Shown here in pieces: positions 16,957 to 26,056 of a stretch of DNA of 47,267 bases; the first letter of the stretch is position 1, and each line of letters begins with the position of its first letter. The notes beneath the pieces were generated by a model. The model was given only the letters and a program-made list of their open reading frames with translations. It was not told the origin of the DNA and did no database searches. The DNA is taken from NCBI GenBank assembly GCA_900498135.1, contig LR026961.1, positions 411,177 through 458,443 on the forward strand. Direction: 5' to 3'. The position numbers and the translations under genes are program-made. The stretch comes from an uncultured Desulfatiglans sp. GTDB taxonomy: Bacteria; Desulfobacterota; DSM-4660; Desulfatiglandales; Desulfatiglandaceae.

Positions 16957-17221
16957 GTCTCGCCTTTCAAATCGATATCGTACCTGGAACATTTCATGCC
17001 CCAGTGAAATGCCAAAACGCTTTTACCTGTATGCTCACCCCATTTGGCAAGTTCATCGCTCACCTGGGATCCTGCTTTCTTTTTGGCCCTTCTCCAATAG
17101 GCTGCCCCTTGATCGTTATTCCTGATTCTTGTCGTTAAAACGACAGTTTCAGCCCCAAAAAAGCTTGTATAAGGCCAAAATATGGGCTTTTTTTCAATTT
17201 TTTAACAAGAAAATCAGAATG
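16957..17221. other. intergenic region upstream of the 17222 repeat end
   Basis: No gene seen. From about 17130 it carries AGCCCC...GGGCTTTTTTTC, a loose stem followed by seven T on the plus strand, and then an AT-rich run up to the repeat terminus at 17222-17238. Confidence 0.4.
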
Positions 17222-17238
17222 TTAACTTGGTCCGACCC
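17222..17238. repeat. 17-bp repeat end overlapping the cupin stop codon
   Basis: TTAACTTGGTCCGACCC is a perfect copy of the right terminus of the MITE-like repeats. Read on the minus strand it encodes the last residues and the stop of the cupin gene (GVGPS then TAA). Confidence 0.7.
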
Positions 17239-17632
17239 CGGCATTGTACTGTTCGTCGCTGACTTGCTCCATCCAGTCGGCTGATTTGCCGTCGATTTGT
17301 TCATATATGGCGATGTGTGTCATAGCCGTAGTGGCTGTGGCGCCATGCCAATGCTTTTCGCCCGGTGCGAAGCAGACGACGTCACCCGCCCGGATCTTCT
17401 CGACCGGGCCGCCCCAGCTCTGCACAAGCCCGCAGCCGCCCGTCACGATCAGGGCTTGACCCGCCGGATGGGTGTGCCACAACGTTCGAGCGCTGGGCTC
17501 GAACGTTACGCTGATGCCGATCGCATGCGCCGGCGCGTTTGGTTCGAACAAGGGATCAATACGCACCGTGCCGGTAAACCAATCGTCCGTTCCTTTTTTC
17601 GAAGGCCGTGAACCGCATTTTTTTATTTCCAT
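17222..17632 (-). CDS. small single-domain cupin
   Basis: 136 residues. Beta-barrel with metal-binding motif 1, [17 protein letters not shown], and motif 2, [17 protein letters not shown], followed by MTHIAIYE. This group resembles cupins annotated as carboxymuconolactone decarboxylase-associated or mandelonitrile lyase-like; the actual reaction is uncertain. The last residues GVGPS and the stop come from a repeat terminus, so the original C-terminus probably ended near DEQYNA and has been replaced. The metal site is unaffected. Upstream (17640) AAGGAGGT-like bases lie at the expected distance from the start. Confidence 0.85.
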   Translation of the reverse strand: MEIKKCGSRPSKKGTDDWFTGTVRIDPLFEPNAPAHAIGISVTFEPSARTLWHTHPAGQALIVTGGCGLVQSWGGPVEKIRAGDVVCFAPGEKHWHGATATTAMTHIAIYEQIDGKSADWMEQVSDEQYNAGVGPS

Positions 17633-17726
17633 AAGACCTCCTTTGCAATGTCAAACTCCCAAACGATTTCATGCGATATAAAACCAACCCCTTCATTCGA
17701 TCAGTCATGGGCAACCATTTTCCTGC

Positions 17727-19505
17727 TCATGTCCTTTCCACGGAATCCACCGGGATCTCGATCTTGTGGACCTCGGGCTGCATCTTTTCGATGACGGTGG
17801 CATGATAATATTCCTCCTGGAGGCCGCGGTAAAGGCTGTAGCACATGATCAGCAGCACGACGGTAAACGGCAGCCCGGTGGCTATGGAAGCGCTTTGAAG
17901 CGCCACCAACCCTCCGCCCATGAGCAGCGCTGCCGCGCAGACCCCTTCCATAACGCCCCAGAAGATGCGCTGAGGCACCGGCGAATCGAGCTTGCCGCCG
18001 GAGGTCAGATGATCCACCACCAGGGAGCCGGAATCGGATGAGGTCACGAAGAATACTGTCACCAAAATAACGCCGATGAAAGAGGTGATCTTCGTAAGCG
18101 GAAAGCTTTCAAGCATCACGAAGAGGGCCGTTGAAACATCTTTGGAGACGGCGGCCGCGATGTCGGCGGCCCCTGTGATCTGGAGCCAGAGCGCCGAGCC
18201 GCCGAAGGAAGACATCCACAGGAAGGAAAGCAGGGTCGGAAAGACCATGACGCCGAGGATGAATTCACGGACGGTGCGGCCTTTGGAGATCCTCGCAATG
18301 AACATGCCGACAAAGGGGGACCAGGATATCCACCATCCCCAGTAGAAAATCGTCCATGGATTCTGCCAGTTACTCCCCTCAGCACCATAGAACGTCTCCA
18401 CCCAGAAGCTCAATTGAGGCAGGTTCTGGATGTAAAACCCGATGTTTTGCGTAAATGCCTTGAGGATATAGACCGTCGGTCCTACGACGAGCAGGAACAG
18501 CATAAAGAGACCGGCCGTGTACATGTTCACCATGCTGAGCATCTTCACGCCCTTGTCGAGGCCGGTGGCGATCGACATCACCGCGAAAAAGGTGATCACA
18601 GCGATGAGCAACACGGCAAATTCGGTCGAAGCCGGAAGCCCAAAAAGATAATTGAGCCCCGAAGAGACCTGTTTGACCCCGAGCCCGAGCGAGGTCGCCA
18701 GGCCGAACAACGTGGCGAGCACGGACAGCACATCGATCACGTTCCCCCAGAAACCGTAGATTCTCTCTCGCAGCAGGGGATAGAAAATGGAGCGTATCGT
18801 CAGCGGAAGACCGCGGTTATAAGCGAAGAAGGCCAGGGAAAGGCCGACGAGCGCATAGATGCCCCAAGGGTGGATCCCCCAATGATAATAGGTGAGCCCC
18901 AGCGCGACCTGGGCCGACTGGGCGGTTTCCGGCGGCACATCGAACATCGGGGAGGGAGTCATGTAGTGGAAGACGGGTTCCGCGACGCTCCAGAACATGA
19001 GCCCGATGCCCATCCCGGCGCTGATGAGCATGGAATACCAACTGAAGGTGCTGAACTCCGGAAGGGCATCCGGTCCGCCTATCCGGATCTTGCCGTAATG
19101 GCTGACGGCAAGCAGCACCATGACAATGACGAAAAAATTGGCAGCCAGGATGTACAGCCAGCCGAACGTGTTGCCGATGCCGTCCAGCAGACTCTGGAAG
19201 AAGGCCCCCGCCTGCTCCCTGAAGATTACGGTCATGACGATGAACAGCAGCACCAGCGTGCCGGCCACCAGAGAGACTTGCGGATGGAGGTCGAACCCGA
19301 ACCCCACCCAGTTGTTTTCACCCGGCCTGTGGCCGCGGGAATCGTCGTAGTAGCTCGAGGTGGGGATAATCTGCAGTCCGCGAAACGTCCGACGTTCATG
19401 GATGGCCTTCTCCTTCTGCTTCTCCCAATGTTCACGGGCCATCTCAATGGCCTTGTGCTCATAGGTAAGTTCCTTTTTCTTCTTCTTTCGCTGTTTTTTT
19501 GTCAT
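17727..19505 (-). CDS. BCCT-family betaine/carnitine/choline transporter
   Basis: 592 residues with about 12 membrane segments after a ~70-residue highly charged cytoplasmic N-terminus (MTKKQRKKKKKELTYEHKA). BCCT landmarks: GMGIGLMFWSVAEPVFHYM, YYHWGIHPWGIYALVGL, and the signature WGWWISWSPFVGMFIARISKGR. Members import compatible solutes or trimethylammonium compounds with Na+ or H+. The Met of GMGIGLMFWSV, at the position where Na+-coupled members vary, does not settle the ion. ATG at 19505 is preceded by AAGGGGG. It stands alone, so regulation and substrate are unknown. Confidence 0.93.
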   Translation of the reverse strand: MTKKQRKKKKKELTYEHKAIEMAREHWEKQKEKAIHERRTFRGLQIIPTSSYYDDSRGHRPGENNWVGFGFDLHPQVSLVAGTLVLLFIVMTVIFREQAGAFFQSLLDGIGNTFGWLYILAANFFVIVMVLLAVSHYGKIRIGGPDALPEFSTFSWYSMLISAGMGIGLMFWSVAEPVFHYMTPSPMFDVPPETAQSAQVALGLTYYHWGIHPWGIYALVGLSLAFFAYNRGLPLTIRSIFYPLLRERIYGFWGNVIDVLSVLATLFGLATSLGLGVKQVSSGLNYLFGLPASTEFAVLLIAVITFFAVMSIATGLDKGVKMLSMVNMYTAGLFMLFLLVVGPTVYILKAFTQNIGFYIQNLPQLSFWVETFYGAEGSNWQNPWTIFYWGWWISWSPFVGMFIARISKGRTVREFILGVMVFPTLLSFLWMSSFGGSALWLQITGAADIAAAVSKDVSTALFVMLESFPLTKITSFIGVILVTVFFVTSSDSGSLVVDHLTSGGKLDSPVPQRIFWGVMEGVCAAALLMGGGLVALQSASIATGLPFTVVLLIMCYSLYRGLQEEYYHATVIEKMQPEVHKIEIPVDSVERT

Positions 19506-19655
19506 CGCAGCCCCCTTGTTGAACGAGATGGAAGGCGTTTGAGCAAGGAAAGGACTTGGAGATGAGGATCATGATACGCACGCAGAGGAGACTGCTTCCT
19601 TGCCGCTCCACCGAGCGGATCGGTGAGGCGGCGGGAAAGCAGGTTCCCCTGCCTT

Positions 19656-21038
19656 TTAAACGGTGAGGCTGTAGCCTGCGTTCCCCCAGGCGGTAAGGCC
19701 ACCCGCCAGGCTGTGGACATGGCTGAAGCCGTCCTGCTTGAGGCGGCTGGCGACAATATTGGCGCGATAACCGGTGCCGCAGACGACGATCACTTCCTCG
19801 TCCTCAGGCAATTCCAGGCCCTCGGCAAGAATATCGGTCATCGGCACGTGGATCGAGTCCGGGATGAAGCCCTGCTGCCTCTCCTCCGGCGTCCGCACAT
19901 CCACGACACGGCCCGAATTTCCGTTTTCCAGCTGCCGCTTGAGGCCTTGAGCCGAAATCGGCGAGAGGCTGTCGATGGGCATCCCGTGAGCGATCCACGC
20001 GGACATGCCGCCCGAAAGATAGCCGAAGATATGGTCATAGCCGATCCGATGGAGTTCGGTGGTCATCAGGTCGTACTTCTCCCGGTCATCCACCACCAGC
20101 AGCAGGTTGTCCAGAGGCTCGATGACCATGCCGATCCAGTTCGCCATCTGTTTCTCGAACCCGATGTTGATGGCCCCCGGAATATGGAACCCCCCGAAGG
20201 AAGCCGTATCGCGGGTGTCGATCACGGTCGCACCTTCACGGCGGATCCGGTCGAACTCGTCCGGGTTGAGCATCTGCTCCAGCGGACAGCGTTCGAGGAG
20301 AGGTGCGCCATGCGTATTGGTCTGGATGATGTGGGTGAAGCTCTTCGGCCGGACCGGAAATCCGCCGGCGATCTGCTCATGGAAGGCATCAAAGCTTGGC
20401 AGCTTCAAGAGAGGCTGGGTCAGACGCTCGTAGCCCAGGGTGCTGCTCGCCATCGCGCTCAAACCCTTGCCGCAAAGGGACCCCTGGCCATGGGCCGGGA
20501 ACACCTCGAGATAGTCCGGGAGACGCCCCAGTTTCTGATACAGCGAATCGTAGAGATTCTTGACCTGCTCCTCGAGGATCTCCGCCCCCGCCAGATCAGG
20601 CCTGCCGATTGAGCCGACGAAAAGCAGGTCGCCGGTCAAAATCAGCCCGGGCACATCAGCGCGCGCCTTGTCCGTCACCAGGATCGATATGGCGTTCGGC
20701 GTGTGGCCTGGGGTGTAGAGGATCTCGAGCTTGACCATCCCGAACTCTATGATATCGCCTTCCTTCAGGGCCTTATGTTCGAAGGTGACAGGGGCATGCT
20801 CACTGTAGCAGATATCCGCCCCCGTCCGGGATTTCAACTCCAGATTTCCACTGACATGATCGGCATGCACATGCGTTTCGATGATGTGGGTGATCTTCAT
20901 CCCCTCGTCGCGGGATATGTCCAGGTAGTCTTGCACATCGCGTTTGGGGTCGACCACCACGGCCCGCCTCGCGCCGGGGCAGCCGATGACATACGAATTG
21001 CACCCCAGACCGGGCACAGTAATCTGTTTGAAATACAT
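19656..21038 (-). CDS. metallo-beta-lactamase/rhodanese persulfide dioxygenase-like protein
   Basis: 460 residues from the ATG at 21038, preceded by AAAGGAG. Residues 1-240: MBL fold of the ETHE1/glyoxalase II group, with THVHADH (His56, His58, Asp60, His61), HTPN and LTGDLLFVGSIGRPDL. Residues ~260-365: rhodanese-like domain whose loop reads VVDDREKY and lacks the catalytic Cys. Residues ~370-460: second rhodanese with Cys420 in VVCGTGYRAN. This order is typical of sulfur-handling proteins that oxidise persulfides and transfer sulfane sulfur. Cytoplasmic. A complete MITE-like repeat sits directly upstream (21083-21325), inside the likely promoter region. Confidence 0.92.
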   Translation of the reverse strand: MYFKQITVPGLGCNSYVIGCPGARRAVVVDPKRDVQDYLDISRDEGMKITHIIETHVHADHVSGNLELKSRTGADICYSEHAPVTFEHKALKEGDIIEFGMVKLEILYTPGHTPNAISILVTDKARADVPGLILTGDLLFVGSIGRPDLAGAEILEEQVKNLYDSLYQKLGRLPDYLEVFPAHGQGSLCGKGLSAMASSTLGYERLTQPLLKLPSFDAFHEQIAGGFPVRPKSFTHIIQTNTHGAPLLERCPLEQMLNPDEFDRIRREGATVIDTRDTASFGGFHIPGAINIGFEKQMANWIGMVIEPLDNLLLVVDDREKYDLMTTELHRIGYDHIFGYLSGGMSAWIAHGMPIDSLSPISAQGLKRQLENGNSGRVVDVRTPEERQQGFIPDSIHVPMTDILAEGLELPEDEEVIVVCGTGYRANIVASRLKQDGFSHVHSLAGGLTAWGNAGYSLTV

Positions 21039-21082
21039 GGTCCACTCCTTTGGTTCAAATCCAAATCCCAAATCCCAAATCC

Positions 21083-21325
21083 GGGTCGGACCAGATTAAC
21101 CGTTTGATATTCGGACTTAAGCGTCCAAAAAACTCCCGTTTTGAACCCTTAGACCTGTATTTTGGTACCCCAAAATGCCCTTTTAAAGTCCCGCCAATCC
21201 AATTTAATGACCGGTGTTTTCTTAGAAGGCCCATTTGCCCGCTAAAAACAGCGTTCTAACCCCTAAAATATACAGATTTTACAGGCATTAATATAACATT
21301 TCAAGCAGTTAACTTGGTCCGACCC
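21083..21325. repeat. MITE-like repeat, copy 1
   Basis: 243 bp bounded by GGGTCGGACCAGATTAA at the left and TTAACTTGGTCCGACCC at the right, nearly perfect inverted ends. The interior shares with copies 2 and 3 the order: TGATATTCGGA.TTAAGCG, AAAAACTCCCG, CCCAAAATGCCCTTTTAAAG, GAAGGCCCATTTGCCCG and AACAGCGTTCTAACCCC. No coding capacity. It lies between the MBL-rhodanese gene start and the antiporter stop. Confidence 0.85.
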
Positions 21326-21466
21326 CAGCCGACAGCCAGCCGACCAGCCGAAAAGTTTCCATCCGGAAATGATTTCCCCGTAGAGCCCCGTTTCCTCTTC
21401 GAAAATGAGGATCTTTCTTCACACCCTTCGGGTGCTCAGTCCCACCGGTTCGCGATCCGAAATCCG

Positions 21467-23149
21467 CTAGAAGATCACCATGACGATGGCGCCTGCCGCG
21501 GCCAGGAAGACATTGGCGAAAGTGTAGGTGCCGGCATACCCCAGGGCAGGGATATTGCTGCCGGCGGCGTCACTGACGATTTTCAGGGCCGGTGTGCTGG
21601 TCATGGAGCCGGTCAGTGCGCCGACCAGAATGGCTGGGTTCAGACGTAGCACAAACCGGCCGAACAGGAATCCGACAATGACGGGGATGGTTGTTACCGC
21701 CACGCCGCAGAGGAAGATGACGGGACCGACCGTCAACACGGCCTCGATGATGCCGCTGCCCGCCTTGAGTCCGACCGCAGCCATGAAAAACAGGAGCCCC
21801 AATTCCTTCAGGAGCAGGCTGGCCGCTGGCGGAATACGCCCGAAACCGTGGGCCTTGGCCCCGTAAGACCCCACCAGGATGCCGCTCAGCAGAAGCCCTC
21901 CGGCTGTTCCCAGTCCTATGGACAAGGCGCTCACCTTGACCGTAAATGTACTCAGGAAAAGCCCGGCCGCAATGCCGAAGCACAGGGTCAGAAAATCCGT
22001 CTGGTTGACGTCGCGCTCGCGGCTGCCCAGATCCTCGGCCAGCTTGCGCAGACGCTCACGGGTTCCGGTCAACGTCAGAACGTCTCCCTTGGCGAGGGTC
22101 AGATCGAAGTTGCGCGGCAATTCCACATTGGAGCGGACCCATTCATTCAGAAAGCACCCGTAATAATCCATCAGGTGCAGATCTTTCAGCTTCCGCCCGA
22201 CGATGCTGCGATTGTTTACAACGATTTTCATGCTGTTGAGCGGGATACTGAGAATATCCGCATCGATCACCTCGTGCCCAAGCTTCTCCCTGAGCCCTTT
22301 GTGATGCTGCAGCAAACCGAGAAGGGCGACCTGATCGCCTTTCTGAAGGACCGTGTCTTTGCCGGGTTCGATCAGCGTATCACCCCGCTTGATCTTCTGG
22401 ATCATGCAGCCCGTCTTGGGGCGGAAGGCCACCTCTTCCAGGCTCCGCCCGATGAACTCCTCGTTCTGGATCTCGTAAGCACGGATCAAGGGAAAATTCT
22501 CGTCGAAATCCTCATCCTCAGACTCGACGTCTTTGATTCCGCGCTCAGATGCAAGGTTGCGTGACTCGGCCTTGAGATCGACCCGGGCGATGGAAGGGAT
22601 CAGGCGGATGAAGATGATCAGACCTATCAGGCCGAAGATATATGTGATGGCATAGGCGACGCCAATGTCCCGGACAGCCTGTTCGGCCGCTTCCGGCGGG
22701 ATCTGCGTCATCCCGCTCAAGACGGCGTCCTGCGCGGCGGCCAGAGTCGGCGTGCTGGTGAGAGCGCCGGCCATGAGACCTGCCGCCATCGGCGAATCCA
22801 AATCCAGGGCCCAGGACAGCACGCCCGTCAACCCGAGAGCGGTGGTGGCGATAACGATCGCCAGGCTGAGATAGCGATAGCCGTCCTCAAAGAAGACGCC
22901 GAAAAAATGCGGCCCGGCCTCCACGCCCACCGAATAGATGAAAAGGATGAAGCCGATGTTCTGGATCACCGGGGAGGGTGCCGGCAGGCCCAATGCTCCG
23001 AAGAAGAGCCCTGCCAGGAGAACCCCCGCGGGCGAACCGAGCTGGTAGCTGCCTATCCGCGCTTTTCCCGCCAAATAGCCCAAGCCGAGCACAACGAAGA
23101 AAAGAAGCTCTTCAAAACCGCTGAGGAGGCTGTAGAAATCTATCTCCAT
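21467..23149 (-). CDS. AspT/YidE-type antiporter with two TrkA-C domains
   Basis: 560 residues from the ATG at 23149; a frame extension to 23170 reaches almost into the adjoining repeat and has no ribosome-binding site. Architecture: five or six membrane segments (MEIDFYSLLSGFEELLFFVV...), a central soluble part of ~170 residues with two RCK_C/TrkA-C modules (IGRSLEEVAF...GDQVALLG and IVGRKLKDLHL...GDVLTLTG), then a second membrane half. Both halves carry the repeat motif GALTSTPTLAA / GALTGSMTSTPAL. This matches the aspartate-alanine exchanger family (TC 2.A.81). Substrate unknown, probably a carboxylate. Repeat copies 2 and 3 form its upstream region. Confidence 0.9.
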   Translation of the reverse strand: MEIDFYSLLSGFEELLFFVVLGLGYLAGKARIGSYQLGSPAGVLLAGLFFGALGLPAPSPVIQNIGFILFIYSVGVEAGPHFFGVFFEDGYRYLSLAIVIATTALGLTGVLSWALDLDSPMAAGLMAGALTSTPTLAAAQDAVLSGMTQIPPEAAEQAVRDIGVAYAITYIFGLIGLIIFIRLIPSIARVDLKAESRNLASERGIKDVESEDEDFDENFPLIRAYEIQNEEFIGRSLEEVAFRPKTGCMIQKIKRGDTLIEPGKDTVLQKGDQVALLGLLQHHKGLREKLGHEVIDADILSIPLNSMKIVVNNRSIVGRKLKDLHLMDYYGCFLNEWVRSNVELPRNFDLTLAKGDVLTLTGTRERLRKLAEDLGSRERDVNQTDFLTLCFGIAAGLFLSTFTVKVSALSIGLGTAGGLLLSGILVGSYGAKAHGFGRIPPAASLLLKELGLLFFMAAVGLKAGSGIIEAVLTVGPVIFLCGVAVTTIPVIVGFLFGRFVLRLNPAILVGALTGSMTSTPALKIVSDAAGSNIPALGYAGTYTFANVFLAAAGAIVMVIF

Positions 23150-23172
23150 GGATCCCGTTGACAACCACATCC

Positions 23173-23418
23173 GGGTCGGACCAAGTTAAATGGTTGATAT
23201 TCGGATATAAGCGTTAAAAAAACTCCCGTCTTGAGGCCTTAGACGGGTCATTTAGTGCCCCAAAATGCCCTTTTAAAGTTCCGCCATAAATCCAATTTTA
23301 TGACGGACGTTTTCTTAGAAGGCCCATTTGCCCGATAAAAACAGCGTTCTAACCCCTTAAACAAACAAATTTTACAGGCATTAACTTAAGATTTCAAGTA
23401 TTTAACCTGGTCCGACCC
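23173..23418. repeat. MITE-like repeat, copy 2
   Basis: 246 bp with ends GGGTCGGACCAAGTTAA and TTAACCTGGTCCGACCC. Inside, CCCGTCT and AGACGGG form a 7-bp stem around TGAGGCCTT. It starts 3 bases upstream of the longest antiporter reading frame and is followed 18 bases later by copy 3 in the same orientation. Confidence 0.88.
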
Positions 23419-23436
23419 TAGTGCAAATGCCAATCC

Positions 23437-23679
23437 GGGTCGGACCAAGTTAAATGGCTGATATTTGGATATAAGCGTTAAAAAAACTCCCGTCTTGAAG
23501 CCTTAGACGGGTCTTTTAGTACCCCAAAATGCCCTTTTAAAGTTCCGCCAATCCAATTTAATGACCGATGTTTTCTTAGAAGGCCCATTTGCCCGATAAA
23601 AACAGCGTTCTAACCCCTTAAACAAGCAGTTATTACAGGTATTAACCTAAAATTTCAAGCAGTTAACTTGGTCCGACCC
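23437..23679. repeat. MITE-like repeat, copy 3
   Basis: 243 bp with perfect 17-bp inverted ends GGGTCGGACCAAGTTAA / TTAACTTGGTCCGACCC and the same internal hairpin (CCCGTCT...AGACGGG). It is in tandem with copy 2 and very similar to it throughout. No transposase gene of matching ends is in the window, so movement would need an enzyme encoded elsewhere. Confidence 0.88.
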
Positions 23680-23770
23680 TAGCTGCTTTACGGTTGCATT
23701 GGAAAGGCGCAGAAGATAACATAATGAGATGAGAACCGATCTGCATGCAGTTGTCCTAGGAATATAGGCT

Positions 23771-24331
23771 ATGTACAGGAAGATATTCCTTTTTTTCGTT
23801 TTCTGGCCTGCGTATCTCCTGCCGGGTGGATTTGAACCTATGGCCTGGGTCTTGCCCGAACCCGTGCAGCGCGAGTGTTACGACCTCGAGGGGAAGCGCC
23901 TCCCCTGCCCCAACCTTGGAGACCTCCTCTCGAATAAGGACGAACTCCGGCAGAAGGTGGATCCAGCCTTCAGGGACAACGGCGACGGCACTGTCCTCGA
24001 TTTCAAGACCGGATTCGTGTGGCAGAAGAGTGACGACGGCCTGATGCGGGCGTGGGATGCCGCCGTCTCTTACTGCGACAAACTCGAACTGGGCGGCTAC
24101 ACCGACTGGCGGCTCCCCGGGCGTTACGATCTGGTTTCAATCGCGGACAGCGGCCGGTTCTCACCGTCCATCCACCCGGTTTTCGACTGCCACCCCGACA
24201 ATTACTGGTCGAACACGATCTACCCCTACTACCCCGGCTCGGCGTGGTATGTGAATTTCAAATACGGGTATGCCGGATGGAACTACAAGAGCTATGGCGG
24301 GTACGTCCGCTGCGTGCGGGAAGACCGCTGA
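23771..24331 (+). CDS. exported DUF1566 (Lcl C-terminal-like) protein
   Basis: 186 residues. N-terminal signal-like hydrophobic segment (MYRKIFLFFVFWPAYLLPGG), then FRDNGDGTVLDFKTGFVWQK, the AWDAAVSYCDKLELGGYTDWRLPGRYDLVSI motif and NYWSNTIYP...AWYVNFKYG...GYVRCVRE. This is the DUF1566/Lcl fold common in surface or periplasmic proteins of deltaproteobacteria; function unknown. The ATG at 23771 follows AT-rich bases without a strong ribosome-binding site; the ATG at 23838 would lose the signal. It may share a transcript with the WrbA gene 50 bases downstream. Confidence 0.85.
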   Translation: MYRKIFLFFVFWPAYLLPGGFEPMAWVLPEPVQRECYDLEGKRLPCPNLGDLLSNKDELRQKVDPAFRDNGDGTVLDFKTGFVWQKSDDGLMRAWDAAVSYCDKLELGGYTDWRLPGRYDLVSIADSGRFSPSIHPVFDCHPDNYWSNTIYPYYPGSAWYVNFKYGYAGWNYKSYGGYVRCVREDR

Positions 24332-24381
24332 AGCCTGTCGGGGTATTGACGCTTTAAACGGCATTCTTGGGAGGTGTGCAC

Positions 24382-24996
24382 ATGAAGATTCTGGTCGTGT
24401 ATTATTCATTGTATGGTCACGTGCTCCAATTGGCGCGCGCGGTGGAAAAGGGCGCGGCCGGGGTGGCCGGCGTCGCAGCGGTCGTGCGCCGCGTCCCCGA
24501 ATTCCCGGATGTCAGGGAAGAGATCCAGAAGTCGGAGCATGCGAGGGCCGTCTGGGAGCAGCACAAGGACATCCCCGAATGCACCCTTGAAGATCTCGCC
24601 GAAGCGGAAGGCATCCTCTTCGGCACTCCGACGCGGTACGGCAACATGGTGGCCCAGATGAAGCGTCTCATCGACCGGACGCCGGGACTCTGGATGCAAG
24701 GAGCCTTCGAAGGCAAGCCCGCCGGGATCTTCACCTCGACCGCCTCGACCCACGGTGGGCAGGAAACGACGCCCTTTACGATGATGGCGCCGCTGCTGCA
24801 TCTCGGGATGCTGATCGTGGGCGTACCGTACTCCACCCCCGGAATGCTCCACAATGAGGCCCGCGGGGGGTCGCCTTACGGGCCGTCGACCATCGCCGGC
24901 CAGAAAAATGAACTCAAACCGGCACCCGAAGACCTCCAGATCGCGGAGGTCCTCGGGCGCCGTGTCGCAGAAATCGCCTTGAAGCTCAGAGGGTAG
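24382..24996 (+). CDS. wrbA: NAD(P)H:quinone oxidoreductase, WrbA type
   Basis: 204 residues from the ATG at 24382, with GGGAGGTG 7 bases upstream. Flavodoxin-like fold: FMN phosphate loop YYSLYGHVLQLA at the N-terminus, LFGTPTRYGNMVAQMKRLID, and STASTHGGQETTPFTM, the segment diagnostic of WrbA. It ends with GPSTIAGQKNELKPAPEDLQIAEVLGRRVAEIA. The enzyme reduces quinones by two electrons and protects against semiquinone stress. Length agrees with the family (about 200). Confidence 0.94.
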   Translation: MKILVVYYSLYGHVLQLARAVEKGAAGVAGVAAVVRRVPEFPDVREEIQKSEHARAVWEQHKDIPECTLEDLAEAEGILFGTPTRYGNMVAQMKRLIDRTPGLWMQGAFEGKPAGIFTSTASTHGGQETTPFTMMAPLLHLGMLIVGVPYSTPGMLHNEARGGSPYGPSTIAGQKNELKPAPEDLQIAEVLGRRVAEIALKLRG

Positions 24997-25099
24997 CAGT
25001 GTGTTGAGAAACGGCTGGATACAAGGACTGCGAAATCCCGTGGACTGAGGCGCACCGGTGAATGCACTGCAGCGCCACGCGCAAAGTTCTTCCGCTGCC

Positions 25100-25693
25100 T
25101 TAAAACAAGCCCAGTTCCACCGCGCGCGGCACGGCTGAGGGGAATTTCTTCTTCAGCATCTCCATCTCGGCCGCATCCCTCACCATGCGGATGTCCTCGA
25201 TGTGCCAGCCGGGAACGACCATGACGCCGTAAAGCCCCCAGTCATAGACGGGGTGCTCCTGTTTGACGAAGCCCATCCATGTCCCGGCAGGAATCAACTG
25301 CTGCATGACCTGGCCCCTGTCCGCTTCCGGACCCAGGACCACCTCTTCCCAGGTGCCATCGGCGTAGAGGAGCAGTTGAATCATCGGGGCCCCCGCATGA
25401 TACAGGAGCACCTCATCAGATGTGAGGATATGCCAGGGGTCGATCGGGACTTCTCTCGTCATCAAGTAATAGATGAGAGAGGCCGCCGCCCGCTCCTTCT
25501 CCACGGACGCCGAGAAAGATGACGCATAGGTGACCTTGTAGAACCCGGGACAGGCCTCATCCGGCATGGCCTCGAGCTTCAACCCCGCGATCACCTCGGC
25601 AGCGGACAGCCGGCCCTCATGCCGGGCCGAAGCACATCCGCCTGCAATCGCGAGGATCAAAAAAACAGCCGCACAGTCAACCCATCCCTTCAT
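25100..25693 (-). CDS. lipoprotein with DUF985/Cupin_5-like domain
   Basis: 197 residues. Signal peptide with lipobox IAGGC (Cys20). From residue ~70 the order SLIYYLMTREVPIDPWHILTSDEVLLYHAGAP, then GTWEEVVLGPEADRGQVMQQLIPAGTWMGF and VMVVPGWHIEDIRM follows the Cupin_5 (DUF985) pattern of small cytoplasmic cupins. Here the fold sits on a lipoprotein anchor, which I do not recall as common. Metal ligands are partly changed (WHILTSDE, where many members have WHR.. and a second His). Convergent with wrbA. Function unknown. Confidence 0.75.
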   Translation of the reverse strand: MKGWVDCAAVFLILAIAGGCASARHEGRLSAAEVIAGLKLEAMPDEACPGFYKVTYASSFSASVEKERAAASLIYYLMTREVPIDPWHILTSDEVLLYHAGAPMIQLLLYADGTWEEVVLGPEADRGQVMQQLIPAGTWMGFVKQEHPVYDWGLYGVMVVPGWHIEDIRMVRDAAEMEMLKKKFPSAVPRAVELGLF

Positions 25694-25857
25694 CCGCTCA
25701 GCCCCGCTGCAACTCCGTTTCCAATCCGGGAAGAAGGATTTTTCGCCCCTATCAGAGAAATCAAGTGATTGCGTGTCAGAGGCCTGCAGGCCGCCGCGCA
25801 GTCAAACGTGCAGATTGACACCCAGACGGGCAAAAACAGAATATTTCCGGACAGAAG

Positions 25858-26055
25858 CTAATTCGCACTCATTTTATCTAGAACTTCCACAACATCGAGT
25901 CCCCAGATTCTGACGCCTTTTCTAAAAGACATACCAGGAGCTATACGGATAAAACCGCCGGATTTCGTGACGATATCCGAATTTTTGACTGCAGTCCAGG
26001 AACCATCCGGGTTTTTTTCGTAGCCATTTAAATCAATCTTGACAATCTCTTCCAT
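25858..26055 (-). CDS. small protein of unknown function
   Basis: 65 residues from the ATG at 26055, with a strong ribosome-binding site AGGAGGAGT. Acidic to neutral, soluble, with KIDLNGYEKNPDGSWTAVKNSD, GGFIRIAPGMSFRKGVRIWGLDVVEVLDK, resembling a small beta-rich domain. Its ribosome-binding site is formed by the GAG GAG GAG codons at the end of the upstream gene (26057), so the two are probably translated together. AT-rich compared with neighbours, so possibly acquired. Confidence 0.65.
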   Translation of the reverse strand: MEEIVKIDLNGYEKNPDGSWTAVKNSDIVTKSGGFIRIAPGMSFRKGVRIWGLDVVEVLDKMSAN

Positions 26056-26056
26056 T

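Noticed and set aside
18414-19565. 383-codon plus-strand open frame
   Set aside because: Opposite to the BCCT transporter; His/Gln/Glu-rich reverse translation of membrane segments.
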